Assembly (NCBI GenBank): GCA_963971575.1
Contig: OZ020619.1
Location: forward strand, 22,512,813 to 22,576,812
Length of the DNA stretch: 64,000 nt
Reading direction: 5' to 3'
DNA from: Liopterus haemorrhoidalis
Lineage: Eukaryota > Arthropoda > Insecta > Coleoptera > Dytiscidae
The first letter of the stretch is position 1. Each line of letters opens with the position of its first letter. Both the position numbers and the translations under genes were made by a program. Below the pieces are notes generated by a model. The model saw only the letters and a list, made by a program, of their open reading frames with translations, did no database searches and had not been told where the DNA came from. Positions 1 to 10,713 of the stretch are shown here, in pieces.

Positions 1-1890
1 CTTATTTTAACATACTGTGAGCGACCAGTTAGGTAAGAAGTGAGCCAAGACAACAGGGGTTTGCTAATGCCATATCGCTTGAGTTTACAAATCAAGATAT
101 TTATATCGACCTGGTCGAAGGCTTTTCTAAAGTCGGTGTAAACAGTATGAACTTCTTTACCTTCCTCCAAAGCAGGGATGATAAAATCTTTGTATAGCAG
201 CAGATTAGTTGATGTAGAACGACCTCTGAAAAAGCCATGCTGTTGAGGTACTATTGAATTTTTAAATGTTTCAAATAATAAATCAGTGATGATTGATTCA
301 AAAATCTTGGCTATAGAACAGAGAATAGAAATAAGGCGATAATTCTCGACATTGTTCCTATCTCCTGTTTTATGGATAGGGACGACAAATGCCGACTTCC
401 AGAAGCTGGGAAATATACCTGTGCTCAGCGATTTACTAAAAAGAATTTGGAGAGGTTTTGCTATCGTAGAAATACACTTAATTAAGAAGATTGGTGGAAT
501 ACCATCTGGGCCTTGTGATTTGTTTAGATCCAGTATTCTTATTTTTTCTGTAACAGCCTCTAGGTCGATATTAACAGAAGACAGATGGTAACTATAAGGG
601 TAATCCGGACCAATTAATGTTTGAGATGATGGTGTAGTGTAAACAGAGCTGAAGAAATCAGCAAATAAATCACAGGTGTCTTTACAGTTATCTGATGATT
701 TGTTTTTAAAAAACATGTTACATGGAATACCATGTTCGTTTTTCTTAGCGTTTACAAAAGCCCAGAACGATTTTGGATTTCGAGAAATCTCATTTTCTGT
801 TAATGAAGTGTAAAAATTATAATCTTTTAGGATATTTGTTTTACCAAGTTTACGATACTCAGAAAAAACAGCATAGTCTGTACAGTTGCCAGAAGATTTA
901 AATTCAGAATGCCGGCGATTTTTTTCTTTAATTATCTTGATAGTTTCCTTAGTGACCACTTTGGGTAATTTACATTTTTTTTAACTTTTTTGGGAACATA
1001 GCATTCTATAATTTCATATATGACTTGGTAAAATTTTTGAACACATTCAAGAACGGATTGATTCAGAAATACGTTATCCCAATTCAAAAGGCCGAGAGAA
1101 CGATTTATAGAAACAAAATCAGCTTTGTTAAAATTAAACACATGGCATGAGTCATTAATGAGTGTAGCAACATCACAGATCTCGATAGAAAATTCAATAG
1201 ATGGATGGTAAGGATCTTCAGGTACCATGGGCTCAGTGGAGCGCCATACTTTGGTACTAGCATTGTTGGAAAAGATCAAGTCAAGAATGTCACCGAGGTG
1301 GTTGGTAAAAAAGATTAAATTGACTTAAGTCGAGGAAGTCCAAACCATCTATAAGAGATTCAGCTGAAGAAACACCTGCTGTACTAAATACCGGACATAC
1401 GGCGATAGTTAAAGTGTCCACTGTCCATTTAACTTGGGGTAAATTAAAATCTCCCACTATCACTAATTGTGATGACGGATATTGGTCAGCGACAGAAGAT
1501 GCTAGTTCGACAAAATCTGTGTAACAAGAAGCTGAGGATCCAGGCGGAAAGTAAACACAGCAAAATATTAGGGTCTTGTTGCCGCATTTTATAAGAATCC
1601 AGGTATGTTCGATTCCAAAAATGGGGTCAACCGTGATAGTGGATGAGAAAATATTTTGCTTCACTGTTATTAGTGTACCTCCACCTCTGCGGCTACGACT
1701 AGTCTCGCAACCACGGTCGTACCGAAACACTGTGTAAGTGGAAGAGAACAATTCTGTGCTTAAAATATTAGGAATGAGCCATGTTTCAGTGAGTGCGATT
1801 ACATCATAATTCGCACAGAGGCTTGATTTAAAAAAAGTACTAGTTTTGGTTCTTAAGCCTCTGACATTTTGATAAAAAAAACGTGCATGA
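1..1890 (-). pseudogene. LINE ORF2 (endonuclease-reverse transcriptase), CR1/Jockey-like, truncated by window edge
   Basis: Read on the reverse strand this is the second ORF of a non-LTR retrotransposon. The apurinic-like endonuclease comes first (ALTETWL near 1780, VGDFNLPQVKW near 1440). The reverse transcriptase follows: SQGPDGIPP near 500, ENYRLISIL near 335, and motif A TDFRKAFDQVD near 120. The catalytic DD box lies beyond base 1. The frame changes twice, near 1300 between QFNLF and NHLGDILDLIF, and in the T-run near 980 just before KVVTKETIKIIKEK, so the copy is dead. It lies just downstream of its ORF1 on the same strand. CR1 versus Jockey clade cannot be decided without a tree. Confidence 0.85.
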
Positions 1891-1934
1891 GATAATTAGG
1901 AGTAGAACTAAAATCTGATAAATTCAAACGAGAT

Positions 1935-2621
1935 TTATTCGGATTTTCTGAAGAAACGAAAGGGCTTAATTAAAATGCCAGTTGGCCAGTTTATAGGGTT
2001 AAGCAATTCCTTAATATCAACACCAGAAAAACCTACTTTGAAGGAGCTATTGTTACCTTTGTTTTTAAGGTCTGTGCAAGAAAAAATGGCATTAGGCCAC
2101 TTTTCCCTCAAATATGCGCAAACATTTTCGACTGGAGTGTCTTTCTGCAGTCTACCAACATAAACCCACGAATAAGAGGGGGTGGCGATAAGCATAGAAT
2201 TAGCTGTGCCAGTACCAAAAACAGGGCTCGATTTATTAGTTTTATCGGATGCTTTGATTTTATTTGTTGTTGATTTTTGTTGGACATCTCGTGTGATCGA
2301 GCTTTCAGATATATTTATAGATTCAGCAATTTTGGGGACCTCTTTTGGTTTATTAATTTCAGAAGCTACCTCACTGTAAGTTAACGTCTTGGTCGGCTTG
2401 ACAACTAGATCAGGGTTTGTATCCAAGTGTAAAGAGGATTCAACCTCTTCAAGCTCTTTAGACAGTTGAGCGTTAGTCTCCCGTAGTGATTTTACTTCTT
2501 TGAGTAACTGATTTATAATTGGAGACTGGTTGATGCTACTGGCAATGGTGTGTCTGAGATAGTTAGCTACTTCAATGTTCTCAAGAACCTTTTTAATAAC
2601 TTCTGAATCTAGGCGAGACAT
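1935..2621 (-). CDS. LINE ORF1 nucleic-acid-binding protein
   Basis: Open 228-codon ORF starting MSRLDSEVIKKVLEN. An in-frame upstream Met at 2687 exists but follows a hydrophobic stretch unlike ORF1 proteins, so the start at 2621 is preferred. Residues about 20-70 form a likely coiled coil (LKEVKSLRETNAQLSKELEEVE). The middle is Ser/Thr/Lys-rich. The C-terminal ~80 residues (WVYVGRLQKDTPVENV to SFKVGF) match the RNA-binding-like domain of insect CR1/Jockey ORF1 proteins. It is uninterrupted although ORF2 is frameshifted. Its role would be RNA chaperone or RNP formation. Assignment follows from position and domain style. Confidence 0.7.
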   Translation of the reverse strand: MSRLDSEVIKKVLENIEVANYLRHTIASSINQSPIINQLLKEVKSLRETNAQLSKELEEVESSLHLDTNPDLVVKPTKTLTYSEVASEINKPKEVPKIAESINISESSITRDVQQKSTTNKIKASDKTNKSSPVFGTGTANSMLIATPSYSWVYVGRLQKDTPVENVCAYLREKWPNAIFSCTDLKNKGNNSSFKVGFSGVDIKELLNPINWPTGILIKPFRFFRKSE

Positions 2622-3274
2622 TATGAAGATACAAATGAATATAATAAATTGTCGTACAGAGGTTGAAAAGGGATCAAACTGGGACACTCACTTCACCGCT
2701 AGGGGCCTATCAAGCGGGCTTTGATCACACAAACAAGAAGGCCACGGAGAAGATTCAAACAAAAAATACATAACAACACAAATACATTTATAACTAAGGT
2801 AGTGTGATTTTTTTTTTTTTTTTTGAAAATCAAAAATATATTTAAAAAAATATAGCAACTGAGAATTGAATTCATGTGTGTAGAGTGTAGTGTTCAGTAG
2901 GCTCACTTTTATACGTCATGATTAACCTATTGTTTGAACTACAGATTTTTGTTCTGAAGGTTTTAAGGTAAATTTAAGAGAAATAAATCATTTATAGTAG
3001 TGAAATACTTATAAAACAAATAACATATTGTTAATGGTGACAAATAATAGTCTGAAATTGAAAAAAATTAAGTCATTTATAAATATATTTTTTATTAATT
3101 TAATGAATTTTTTAATTTAAATTTAGTTTTAATAAATTAGATGGAAGCTCTTAGTACTCATATAACGCATTAAAATGTTTATAAAAAAACTTTGTTGTTT
3201 TATGGTTCAGTAGAACTACGTCATGGCGTAGTTCTACTTTGAGGCATTCAAGAATATTCAACCAGAGTTGGTTA
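2622..3274. other. LINE 5' region and AT-rich spacer
   Basis: The first ~100-250 bases upstream of ORF1 are probably the LINE 5' UTR, but the 5' end is not defined. The rest is AT-rich with a T-run at about 2810-2824. The left copy of the GATG target duplication of the next element is at 3275-3278. No gene is seen. Confidence 0.5.
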
Positions 3275-3278
3275 GATG

Positions 3279-3444
3279 TGCAAGTCTTGAAAATAGCAAG
3301 TCTTACTATATATAGATTGGGAAATGTAATATGTTTTATTTCAAGTTTATAGTTTTTAACAAAAACATCAAAATCATAATTGATATATTTTTCCGGTAAC
3401 CAAGTAACTTCAAACTTCATTGAAGTTACTTGATAACTGCTACA
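3279..3444 (-). repeat. 3' LTR of CsRn1-like element
   Basis: 166 bp, matching 4314-4479 in length and order with six substitutions. It begins TGTAGCAGTTATC and ends ACTTGCA in element orientation. Confidence 0.85.
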
Positions 3445-3462
3445 GTTACTCCCCCTCCTAAA
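3445..3462 (-). other. Polypurine tract
   Basis: Directly inside the 3' LTR the element strand reads AGGAGGGGGAGTAAC, the usual plus-strand priming tract of gypsy elements. Confidence 0.75.
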
Positions 3463-3479
3463 TTATTGTATGAATTTAA

Positions 3480-4260
3480 TATGAGAAGAAAATGTAACAC
3501 GCTTAAATTTTGCTCGTGTTGAGACAAACGCTGAGGTTATCATGTAATTTTTGTCTACATACGCCGGTTTTAAACGATCAATCGAAACAGTGTCGATTGT
3601 ATTAGATAATTGCACCTCAAAATATTTTTTATGGCGTTCTATAACCTTAAATGGGCCATCCTAAGGTCTCTCTAATGGTTTTTTAATTTTATCATTTCTA
3701 ACAAAAACGTGTAAATATCGAAAGCTTTTCTACTGGAAAATCTATGCGGTATTGCATGAATGTTATTCATGCAAGTTTTTAACTTACGTAAATATTCTGG
3801 TAAATTTAAATCACATATTTCAGAAAAATTTTGCGTGGTAAAGAATTGACCAGGTAATTTTAATGTTGTACCATAAACTAATTCTGCAGGACTACATTCT
3901 ACATCACTTTTTAAGGTAGTTCTAATACTTAAAAGCACCAATAGTAGATTCGTTAGCCACATATTTGGACTATTTTGAGCTTTTAGCGAAGATTTGAGCT
4001 GTCGGTGGAATCTTTCTACAATCCCATTAGACGAAGGGTGATAAGCTGTGGTTCGAATAGATGAGGTTCTCTCTATCATTTGCATTAAAAGTTGAAAAAG
4101 ACGAGAGTTAAATTGTTTTCCTCTATCCGTAGTTATCGTTGATGGAACGCCGAAAGGTGATATCCAACCTTCAACAAGAGTTTGAACTACACATTCAGAA
4201 CTAGTATTAGATAGAGGAAATGCTTCCGGCCATCTTGTAAAACGATCTATGCAGGTTAAA
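3480..4260 (-). pseudogene. Integrase remnant of CsRn1-like element
   Basis: Integrase catalytic core and C-terminus. Visible are the first Asp block (TCIDRFTRWPEAFP at the 5' edge), the second (TTDRGKQFNSRL near 4125) and the Glu block (AYHPSSNGIVERFHRQL near 4030). The conserved C-terminal DGPFKVIERHKKYF and IDRLKPAYV follow near 3560-3660. The N-terminal HHCC zinc region is missing, because the reading starts abruptly at the junction with the tRNA-derived sequence near 4270. There is a frame change near 3720 and an in-frame stop just before DGPFKV near 3661. It is not functional. Confidence 0.85.
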
Positions 4261-4272
4261 AACCAGAAGAAA

Positions 4273-4311
4273 ATCAGAAGGTTGCGTGTTCAGATCACGT
4301 CGGGGTCACCA
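4273..4311 (-). other. Primer-binding site extended into a copy of the 3' half of tRNA-Trp
   Basis: Two bases inside the 5' LTR. The forward strand reads as tRNA-Trp nucleotides 38-76, including the post-transcriptional CCA, with the T-stem GCGTG/CACGT and acceptor strand CGGGGTC. Normal primer sites cover about 18 nt. This one runs 39 nt and stops beside position 37. Position 58 (base 4293) is G where tRNAs carry A. The tRNA identity rests on my recall of the insect tRNA-Trp sequence. It is not a tRNA gene, because the 5' half is absent. Confidence 0.8.
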
Positions 4312-4313
4312 AT

Positions 4314-4479
4314 TGTAAGTCTTGAAAATAGCTAGTCTTACTATTTATAGATTGGGAAATGTAATATGTTTTATTTCAAGTTTATAGTTTTTACCAAAAA
4401 CATCAAAATCATAATTCATATATTTTTCCGGTAACCAAGTAACTTCAAACTTCATTGAAGCTACTTGATAACTGCTACA
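4314..4479 (-). repeat. 5' LTR of CsRn1-like element
   Basis: 166 bp, pair of 3279-3444. The right copy of GATG (4480-4483) follows at once. Confidence 0.85.
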
Positions 4480-4483
4480 GATG

Positions 4484-5189
4484 TATTAAAAATAAAAAAT
4501 ATAATAATAATAATAATAATTTTATTAACCTTCATATACAAAATACAATTATGTGTGGGTATACATACATGCATTGATGTGATAAGCATAATGCTTTAAG
4601 TAGAACTTAAGGCATGCAGAAATAAATGCGTCAGGATTTCAGAGTGTGTTTCGCATGCTCAGCAGGTATGGGAAATGTCTTCCTGCAAGTTATTTTTACG
4701 ATATGCGAGCGTGTTTAATACCCCATCCAAGAAATCTAAATCCTTCTATCTCGGAACTTAGGCCTGCCGAAGGCAGAAAGGCAAATGTTAAGTTCCTGGA
4801 CAAAGACTGGTCCCAGATGATTTACAAGAACGTCAAGTGTAGCTGTTTGCAAACATGTTCTTCCATGAGCATACGTTGCTTGCCTTCTAATTAAAAATAT
4901 CCTTAATCTTAATCGATTCGCTGATTTGTCTGTACTCCTCATTGTATTACCAGCAAATCAGGTACGCACATACTGTATAACAAGAGTAGGCAATGTTTAA
5001 GTGCCCTCAGTGCTAGGGGGTTCTGTAGGCTGTAGATTCAAGCTTTCGGGGAAATCCCCAATTAACATATCCAGTGCTTACACTGCTCAGTGTTGACAAC
5101 TCTTAAAAATACTTCCCACTAGCCGCATGCTCAAAATCTGCTATCTTTAACATTTAACTTGCTAAATTTAAAACGCATCATTTCTTTTT
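4484..5189. other. Unassigned stretch with AT microsatellite
   Basis: ATA/AAT simple repeats lie at about 4497-4522. The short overlapping ORFs on both strands at 4646-4942 show no convincing domain. Nothing else is recognised. Confidence 0.4.
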
Positions 5190-5700
5190 TACCGATCCCC
5201 ATATATAAGGGAGGTTTTGTGATCATACCGATTTTGACATTTCGAGATTTCGATGGTTCTCCACGAACTGAGGTCCCTACATAACGTTTTGACTATTTTT
5301 AGCATGATGTCTGTCGGTCTGTCTGTCTGTCTGTCTGTCCGTCAGTCTGTCTGTCTGTGTACACGTGCAGAGCAAATTCAGCTAAAAGGAATTTTATGAA
5401 ACTGCATATTTAAGCTTTTGATATCAATGGTACGAGTTGGTCAACTTTTGGTAAAAATCGGTTGAGTAAAAATGGGAGTTTACTCGTGTAGATTTTAAGA
5501 TTTTTGCGAAGATTTAGCAACAGAAAAATATTTCGAAAAAATTTATTTAACAAAAGTTGCTATAAATGCAATAACCAATAACTTTTATTTGAGACGTTTT
5601 TTGATAAAACGAAAAATTTCGAAAAATGTTTGTAAATTTTTTCATACTTACATGGTCATGATAAATAATATCTCTGTTAGAAAATATAAGGCCAAGTTAT
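5190..5700 (+). repeat. Dispersed repeat with (GTCT)n core
   Basis: Contains GGGAGGTTTTGTGATC near 5210, TTTGACATTTCGAG and a GTCTGTCT microsatellite at about 5308-5360, then a run ending CAACAGAAAAATA near 5525. The same blocks occur in opposite orientation at about 31310-31640, so this is a family. No coding potential is seen. Confidence 0.65.
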
Positions 5701-6172
5701 TTCTACTCTACTGCTATAATATATTTTATACAAGTACTTTATGATGGCGGTCGGTCCTGTGGTGGCCACAGCTGATTTTCTTTATTATATTGTTTTATTG
5801 GCCGTTAGTCTTTCGACCACATGGCCATAATTATAGGAAAGCTAATTAACTAAGGACTATAAAGGAATATAGGAACATGTGGAATCGAATAGATCATTTT
5901 AAAAATGGCCGTTATAAGACACATAAACCCGTTATTTACACGGGCGTTTAATTTTTCATGTGATTTTTGTGAGACAAATGCAATGAATAGGTTATGTTCA
6001 ATCCCTTTAGTTTTATAGTAGAATGGCAGTGACACGTATTATTGTAATGTTGCTTACAATTTAATATTTATATATTGAAATTCTTAATATCTTTTATCAA
6101 AATTTTGTCACAAAAAATTTATAGTGCTTCTACTTAATATGTAAAAAAATCTTAAAGATCTGCTCAGTGATT
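5701..6172. other. Unassigned AT-rich stretch
   Basis: Nothing recognised. The 61-codon reverse ORF at 5850-6035 has no domain-like pattern. Confidence 0.4.
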
Positions 6173-6174
6173 TA

Positions 6175-6903
6175 GAGTACGTTCAGGATAACTTCATGCC
6201 AGGTCTATATTACCTACTGGGTTGCGCAAAAACCAAATTTCGTCCATAACGTTACCAACAGTTGGTTTGATACATTTCAGTGGCGTCACTTACTTTGATC
6301 TGTTCTTGACTACGCGTATATTTCGATTTTGACTGTTTAATTCCGTTTTTGTTTTCTTTTTTAAATTTTGTTGTTTATTTTTTTTGTTAAATTTTGTTGT
6401 TTGTTTTCTTTGTTATATTTTGTTGTTTATTTTCTTTGTTACATTTTGTTGTTGTTTTTTTTTTTTTTTTTTTTATATTTTGTGTGTTATTATTATTGTT
6501 ATTTGTGAAAATGACGCCAAAAAAAAAGATTGGTCTTCCAAGGTATGTCAATTCGGAGGCAAGCGAGAGAAATCATAAACAATGTCGCTAAATTTATGAA
6601 ATATGAGGCAGAAAATGGAGTCTGTATACCGTTGGAGAGTTATAGGTTAAAATTAAAAACTGTTACATACGGGCTTTATACACAAAAATATATTATTATT
6701 TATTTCTCGTACGTTTTCAGGTATGCCGTGTACTAAAACGAGAACAAAAATTAATTTGAAATACATGATTTTGTTTGTTTGGTATCCGCAACAATTGATA
6801 AGGCAGAAACCCTTATGTACGTCTATGTAATCAGCTGTTTTCTCGCGCAGGATTGATGACGTATTTTATGATGTCCTGGCATGAAGTTATCCTGAACATA
6901 CTC
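6175..6903 (+). mobile_element. Tc1/mariner-type TIR element, non-autonomous, keeps a transposase first exon
   Basis: 729 bp with ~29-bp inverted termini starting GAGTACGTTCAGGATAAC and ending with its complement (one mismatch), flanked by TA on both sides (6173-6174, 6904-6905). It carries a T-rich stretch before an ATG at 6511 and the start of a transposase-like protein. Most of the transposase is missing. Its terminus and coding start resemble the element at 35944-36783. Confidence 0.75.
6511..6700 (+). pseudogene. Transposase N-terminal exon, frameshifted
   Basis: Reads MTPKKKIGLPR, then shifts one base near 6535 to RQAREIINNVAKFMKYEAENG near 6560-6620. The helix resembles SQSREIINKVMQFMKEE at 36310 and AQRMVLSLINYFERERDNGG at 37150. 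I take it as the N-terminal region of an IS630/Tc1-like transposase family. The catalytic domain is absent. Confidence 0.45.
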
Positions 6904-6953
6904 TAACCTTAAGGTTGGATAAAATTAAATGTATATATTGTGCCTCATTCTTT

Positions 6954-7684
6954 GGTGCGTTCGGCATAAGTATTAACTCTGTGTCGTGCAAGTTTTTTGT
7001 CATGTGACCACTGTGCAGACTGTGCAAGAAAGTCAAAGACGAACGCTATGTTCAGATTGTGCAGTTATTCAAACTATTATTCTAAACTATTTTTTTTTTG
7101 TAAACAAATGAATTATATGTGTGTGATTACATCAAGTCTGTCTCCTGCTAATTGTTTTGTACGATAATATATAAATGGCGCATGAAGGTTTTGCGATGCT
7201 TTTAAGTAATATAAAAGAAATTTTATTTGATGAGAAAGACAATTGAGAAGAATTTTCCAAACCAGAAAATATTTTGGAAAAAGTTTTTGAATATGCAGAG
7301 AGTACTGTTCCAAAAATGACTACAAATCAATTTGAAGTACATTTCCGCTTATATCCAGACAATTTTAAGTCTTTTTGAGTGTATTTACATGTTCCATCAT
7401 GAGGTTCATGTCTATACTATTTATTTTGCAAATGCTGCAGGCATAAACAATGATATCTTGATTGTTTTCACTTATATTGTTTTGTAGAAATAATAACTTT
7501 TTATTTTTACCGCGAAAAACACCATTGCACAGACTGCTGCACGATCTGAACTTGTGACAATTGTGCAACACAGTATATGCCGAACGATCTTCGTGCAGCA
7601 CAAAGCACACAGAAACTTTATGACGAACGCTTCTTGTGTAAATTATGCAGAATGTGTAGATTATTAGCTTATGCCGAACGCACC
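6954..7684. mobile_element. MITE with long inverted ends GGTGCGTTCGGCATAAG
   Basis: 731 bp. The first 17 bases are exactly inverted at the right end, and weaker inverted similarity continues inward (GTGCAG- and GACGAACGC-like blocks on both sides). TCTT is present on both flanks but offset by one base, so the target duplication is not certain. The reverse-strand ORFs inside (7113-7313, 7365-7766) show no known domain. The superfamily is not determined. Confidence 0.65.
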
Positions 7685-7827
7685 TCTTAATGACACCGGC
7701 AAGTTTGAACCAAATTTGTGAATTCAAAACTAAGCGTGTGACGTGGCTTACAATTTTCCGCAACACGCTTATGTATTACTAGTTGCATATACTACAGAAG
7801 TTACAGTTGTAAACTAGTGTAGGACCA

Positions 7828-8165
7828 ATGCGTAATATACCGCTAAATCCGAACTGTTTGCAATGTAAAAATGAGCTAAATACAGAAAAGGAAATTAAAT
7901 GCGATGTTTGTAAAAGATATATTTACTCAACGTGCTCATCAGTTACTGAGCTGAAGTTCAGTTCCTAAAATCACCTGAAAGAGTTACTTATGCGAGAGAT
8001 GTCAATATTATAACGGGGATGCTAGAAATAAATTGCAAAAATTGATCCTTGATCTGCAAGTAGAAATAAAGTCCTTGAAAGATGCAAACATGTATAACAC
8101 GGGTAATAATCAACCAATAAATCTGGAAATCTCATCAACGAAATTCAGAGAGACAGTCGTGTGCC
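7828..8165 (+). pseudogene. LINE ORF1 relic with PHD-type zinc finger
   Basis: Starts MRNIPLNPNCLQCKNE with paired cysteines (CLQC, CDVC, then LCERC after a frame change near 7970). A coiled-coil-like run, NKLQKLILDLQVEIKSLKD, follows near 8030-8085. A PHD finger followed by a coiled coil is a common ORF1 layout in insect CR1/Jockey LINEs. Stops and a frameshift make it dead. No linked ORF2 is seen. Confidence 0.5.
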
Positions 8166-8574
8166 CGAAACTTTATTATTGAAAATTGATTACATTCGCT
8201 CGCTCGGCCGAAGCAATTCCATTCTTTGATATGTGGCTAGATTCGCTATATGTATAATATACAATAATTATACTATAATTGTGCCAAAATAAAGTGGCCA
8301 AAATGGTGTAAGCATCATTTCTCTTCATTTTATTTGAATAATCTTTGTCTGTTAAGTTTTACAAGCCACATACGGCATGTAAAAGGATACTAAGGGCCAG
8401 TAGAAAGAGTCCAACTTGTATCCTCTCGAATATTTTAGCGCCCCTAAAAAATGGAAGCTGGATTACAATGATACCAAAAAAAAGAAGACGGTTTGAAGTA
8501 ATGACAAAAAATGGAAGACGGAGTGATGACAAAGAAATTCAACTAAAACTTTTGCACTCTCCACACAATTAAAC
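8166..8574. other. Unassigned stretch before satellite array
   Basis: A 75-codon basic forward ORF (8345-8572) contains three similar ATGGAAG-type words but no recognisable domain. Nothing else is supported. Confidence 0.35.
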
Positions 8575-9985
8575 CGGTGGTTAGTGCCCATGCAAATTCC
8601 GAAAAACCTATTACAGGATTTTATCCTAATCAACTCCTAAAGGGGTGATTCTACAATCGGGGTGAATTATAAATCTCGTCGTGTTTCCTGTGTTTGTCGA
8701 GTTATAACATTCCTTTTTGGCAGATATGTTTCTTTTTAAATATCTCGAAACGGTTCCGACAGCTTTTTATAATTTTACCCCTAAAGGGTGAAAAGGGGTG
8801 ACATATGATTTCTTAATATCTCTTAGAACTAATAAGATATCGACTTTGTGCTTACAAAGATTACCCATACAAATACCGAAATACTTAGTTCAAGATTTTC
8901 TCCTAATCAACGCCTAAAGGGATGAATCTACAGTCGGGGTGAATTATACATCCCGTCATATTTCCTGTGATTGTTGAGATGTAACATTTCTTTTTGGCAC
9001 ATAGGTGTATTCTTAAAATATCTCGAAATGGTTTTGACAGCTTTTTTAAATTTCACCCCTAAAGGGTGAAAAGGGGTGAAATGTGATTTTACGTATTCCT
9101 TATTATCTCTTAGGACCACTAAGATATCGACTTGGTTTTTGCTTACAAAGATTACTCATATAAATGCCGAAAACTTATTTTACGATTTTGTCCTAATCAA
9201 CCCCTAAAGGGGTGGATCTACAATCGGGGTGACTTCTTGTGTTTATTGAGCATTCCTTTTTGGTACATAGGTGTCTTTTTGAAATATCTCGAAAGAGTTT
9301 TGACAGTTTTTTTTTTAATTTCACCCTTAAAGGGATTAATGGGTATATTTTATTCGATAGAACTTAAACCCTATTATTAACCCCTAAAAGGGTGAATCTA
9401 CATTCGGGGCGAAGAACCATTCGTTTTTCCAGCGTTTGTTGAGTATAACATTACTTTTTGGCATGTATGTATCTTTTCAAAATCCTTAGAAAGCGTTTTG
9501 ACGTTTTTATTTTACTATCACCCCTAAAGAGGTAAATTGGTATTTTTTTACTCGATAGAATATCCCTTGGACATAGAGACATGAAATTCGCTAAGTATAA
9601 TCCTTCCATGATGTAAGCACCCACTAAGAAGGGATTTTTCGAAATTCCAGACCTAAGGGGTAAAAAGAGGTGCAATATGATTTAAGGAATTCCTCAATAT
9701 CTCTTAGGACCAATGAGATATCGAAAATCCCATGGATATAGAGACATGAAATTCGGGAAATATATTCCCTCTATGACGCAAGCACCTACTACTATAGAAT
9801 TTTTCAAAATTCGATCCTTGAAGGAGGTGAAAAGGACTGAAATGTGATTTCACAGATTTCTCAATATCTCTTAGGGCCATTGAGATATCGACTTGGTTTT
9901 TGGTTACAAAGGTTACCCATACAAATTTAAACTTTTACCCTATTCGACCCCTTAAAGGGTGAATCTGCAAAGCACATGTTTTCAA
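8575..9985 (-). repeat. Left satellite array, about five ~290-bp units, reverse orientation
   Basis: Repeated blocks CCTAATCAACYCCTAAAGG, CAATCGGGGTGAATTATA, TTTCCTGTGTTTGT and CCCCTAAAGGGTGAAAAGG recur near 8625, 8905, 9190, 9380 and 9945. Each unit is the reverse complement of units at 10714-13345. The units are more diverged and gapped here than in the right array. No coding potential is seen. Confidence 0.85.
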
Positions 9986-10189
9986 CTAGTCTTTAAGGTG
10001 ATAATGTAGCGAACTCAAAAGTCATTGTTTGAGCGCGGGGTGCGGTGGCCAGGAGACTTAATACGTCACAGGAGGTGTGGTAACAAATTCTCCCATCTCG
10101 AAGTAGCTTACAGGGAGAGGGAAAAGTGCACATATTTATAAAACAACCCAGGATTTTTCGGAACCGTAAAATATAAACTAAATATGTTC
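9986..10189. other. Spacer inside the inverted satellite structure
   Basis: Slightly more GC-rich unique sequence (TTGAGCGCGGGGTGCGG near 10030). It has no ORF and no match elsewhere in the window. Confidence 0.4.
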
Positions 10190-10430
10190 AAATCAATTTG
10201 AGGTTTTTTTTTTTAAACTTCTAGATATGAAAGAAAAATTTTGATTTATTTTTGATTTTCAATTTTACAGTGCTGAACTTTTTTTTTAACTTCACATCAC
10301 TGTTACTCAGTAAATGAATAAAAATTACAAATGTTAACACTGGACCAGTCTATATAGTAATTTTATCTTTAAAATAAGCCCTTGTATGTGAAAAGTGATT
10401 AATATTTATTACCAATTCTGATTTTACAGA
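10190..10430 (+). repeat. Left copy of ~240-bp inverted flank
   Basis: Matches the reverse complement of 13665-13905. Shared blocks include AACTTCACATCACTGTTACT near 10290 and ATTTTATCTTTAAAAT near 10360. The two copies bracket the right satellite array. Confidence 0.75.
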
Positions 10431-10571
10431 TACATTTGTAGAAATAATATTTTTTTTTATCATCAAAAAATTATGTTAATAATCATTAATCTAATAATAA
10501 TAATATGTGTGTAGAAGTTTCTCTCCAATTCCCCCCCCCCCCCTGCTACGCCTCTGACCATCATTGTAGAC

Positions 10572-10700
10572 CGGTGGTTCTCAACATTTTTTTTGACTTA
10601 CCCCTTGGCGTGTCAGAAATTTATTAAGCACCCCTAAAATTATAGTAGGAGAGATAAATAAGAAATTCAAAAAATAATTAGTAAAATAAAAAGTAATTGT
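10572..10700 (+). mobile_element. Truncated hAT-like end (GGTGGTTCTCAAC)
   Basis: GGTGGTTCTCAACATTTTT resembles the left end of hAT elements that begin CAGTGGTTCTCAAC. No right end or target duplication is visible. A 13-base C run lies at 10531-10543 just upstream. Confidence 0.4.
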
Positions 10701-10713
10701 AGATTCAGCCCTT

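Larger units (their letters stand above)
3279..4479 (-). mobile_element. Ty3/gypsy LTR retrotransposon (CsRn1-like), large internal deletion
   Basis: A 1201-bp element with two 166-bp LTRs in direct repeat, each running TG...CA, flanked by a 4-bp duplication GATG at 3275-3278 and 4480-4483. In element order (reverse strand) it holds the 5' LTR, a tRNA-Trp-complementary primer site, an integrase remnant, a purine tract and the 3' LTR. Gag, protease, RT and RNase H are absent. A tRNA-Trp primer and a 4-bp duplication are features reported for the CsRn1 clade. The LTRs differ at 6 of 166 positions by eye, so the insertion is moderately old. Confidence 0.85.

Noticed and set aside
3151..3420. 89-codon reverse ORF as a gene
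   Set aside because: It lies mostly inside the 166-bp LTR and has no domain.
4273..4311. A tRNA-Trp gene
   Set aside because: Only nucleotides 38-76 with an encoded CCA are present, next to an LTR; the 5' half is absent, so it is a copied primer and not a gene.
4646..4894. Fragment of a DEG/ENaC (pickpocket) channel suggested by KCSCLQTC and GKCLPAS
   Set aside because: Only two short Cys patterns; spacing and flanks do not follow the family, and an equally long ORF exists on the other strand.
7113..7766. Reverse ORFs as transposase of the surrounding MITE
   Set aside because: No catalytic or DNA-binding motif; composition follows the inverted subterminal repeats.
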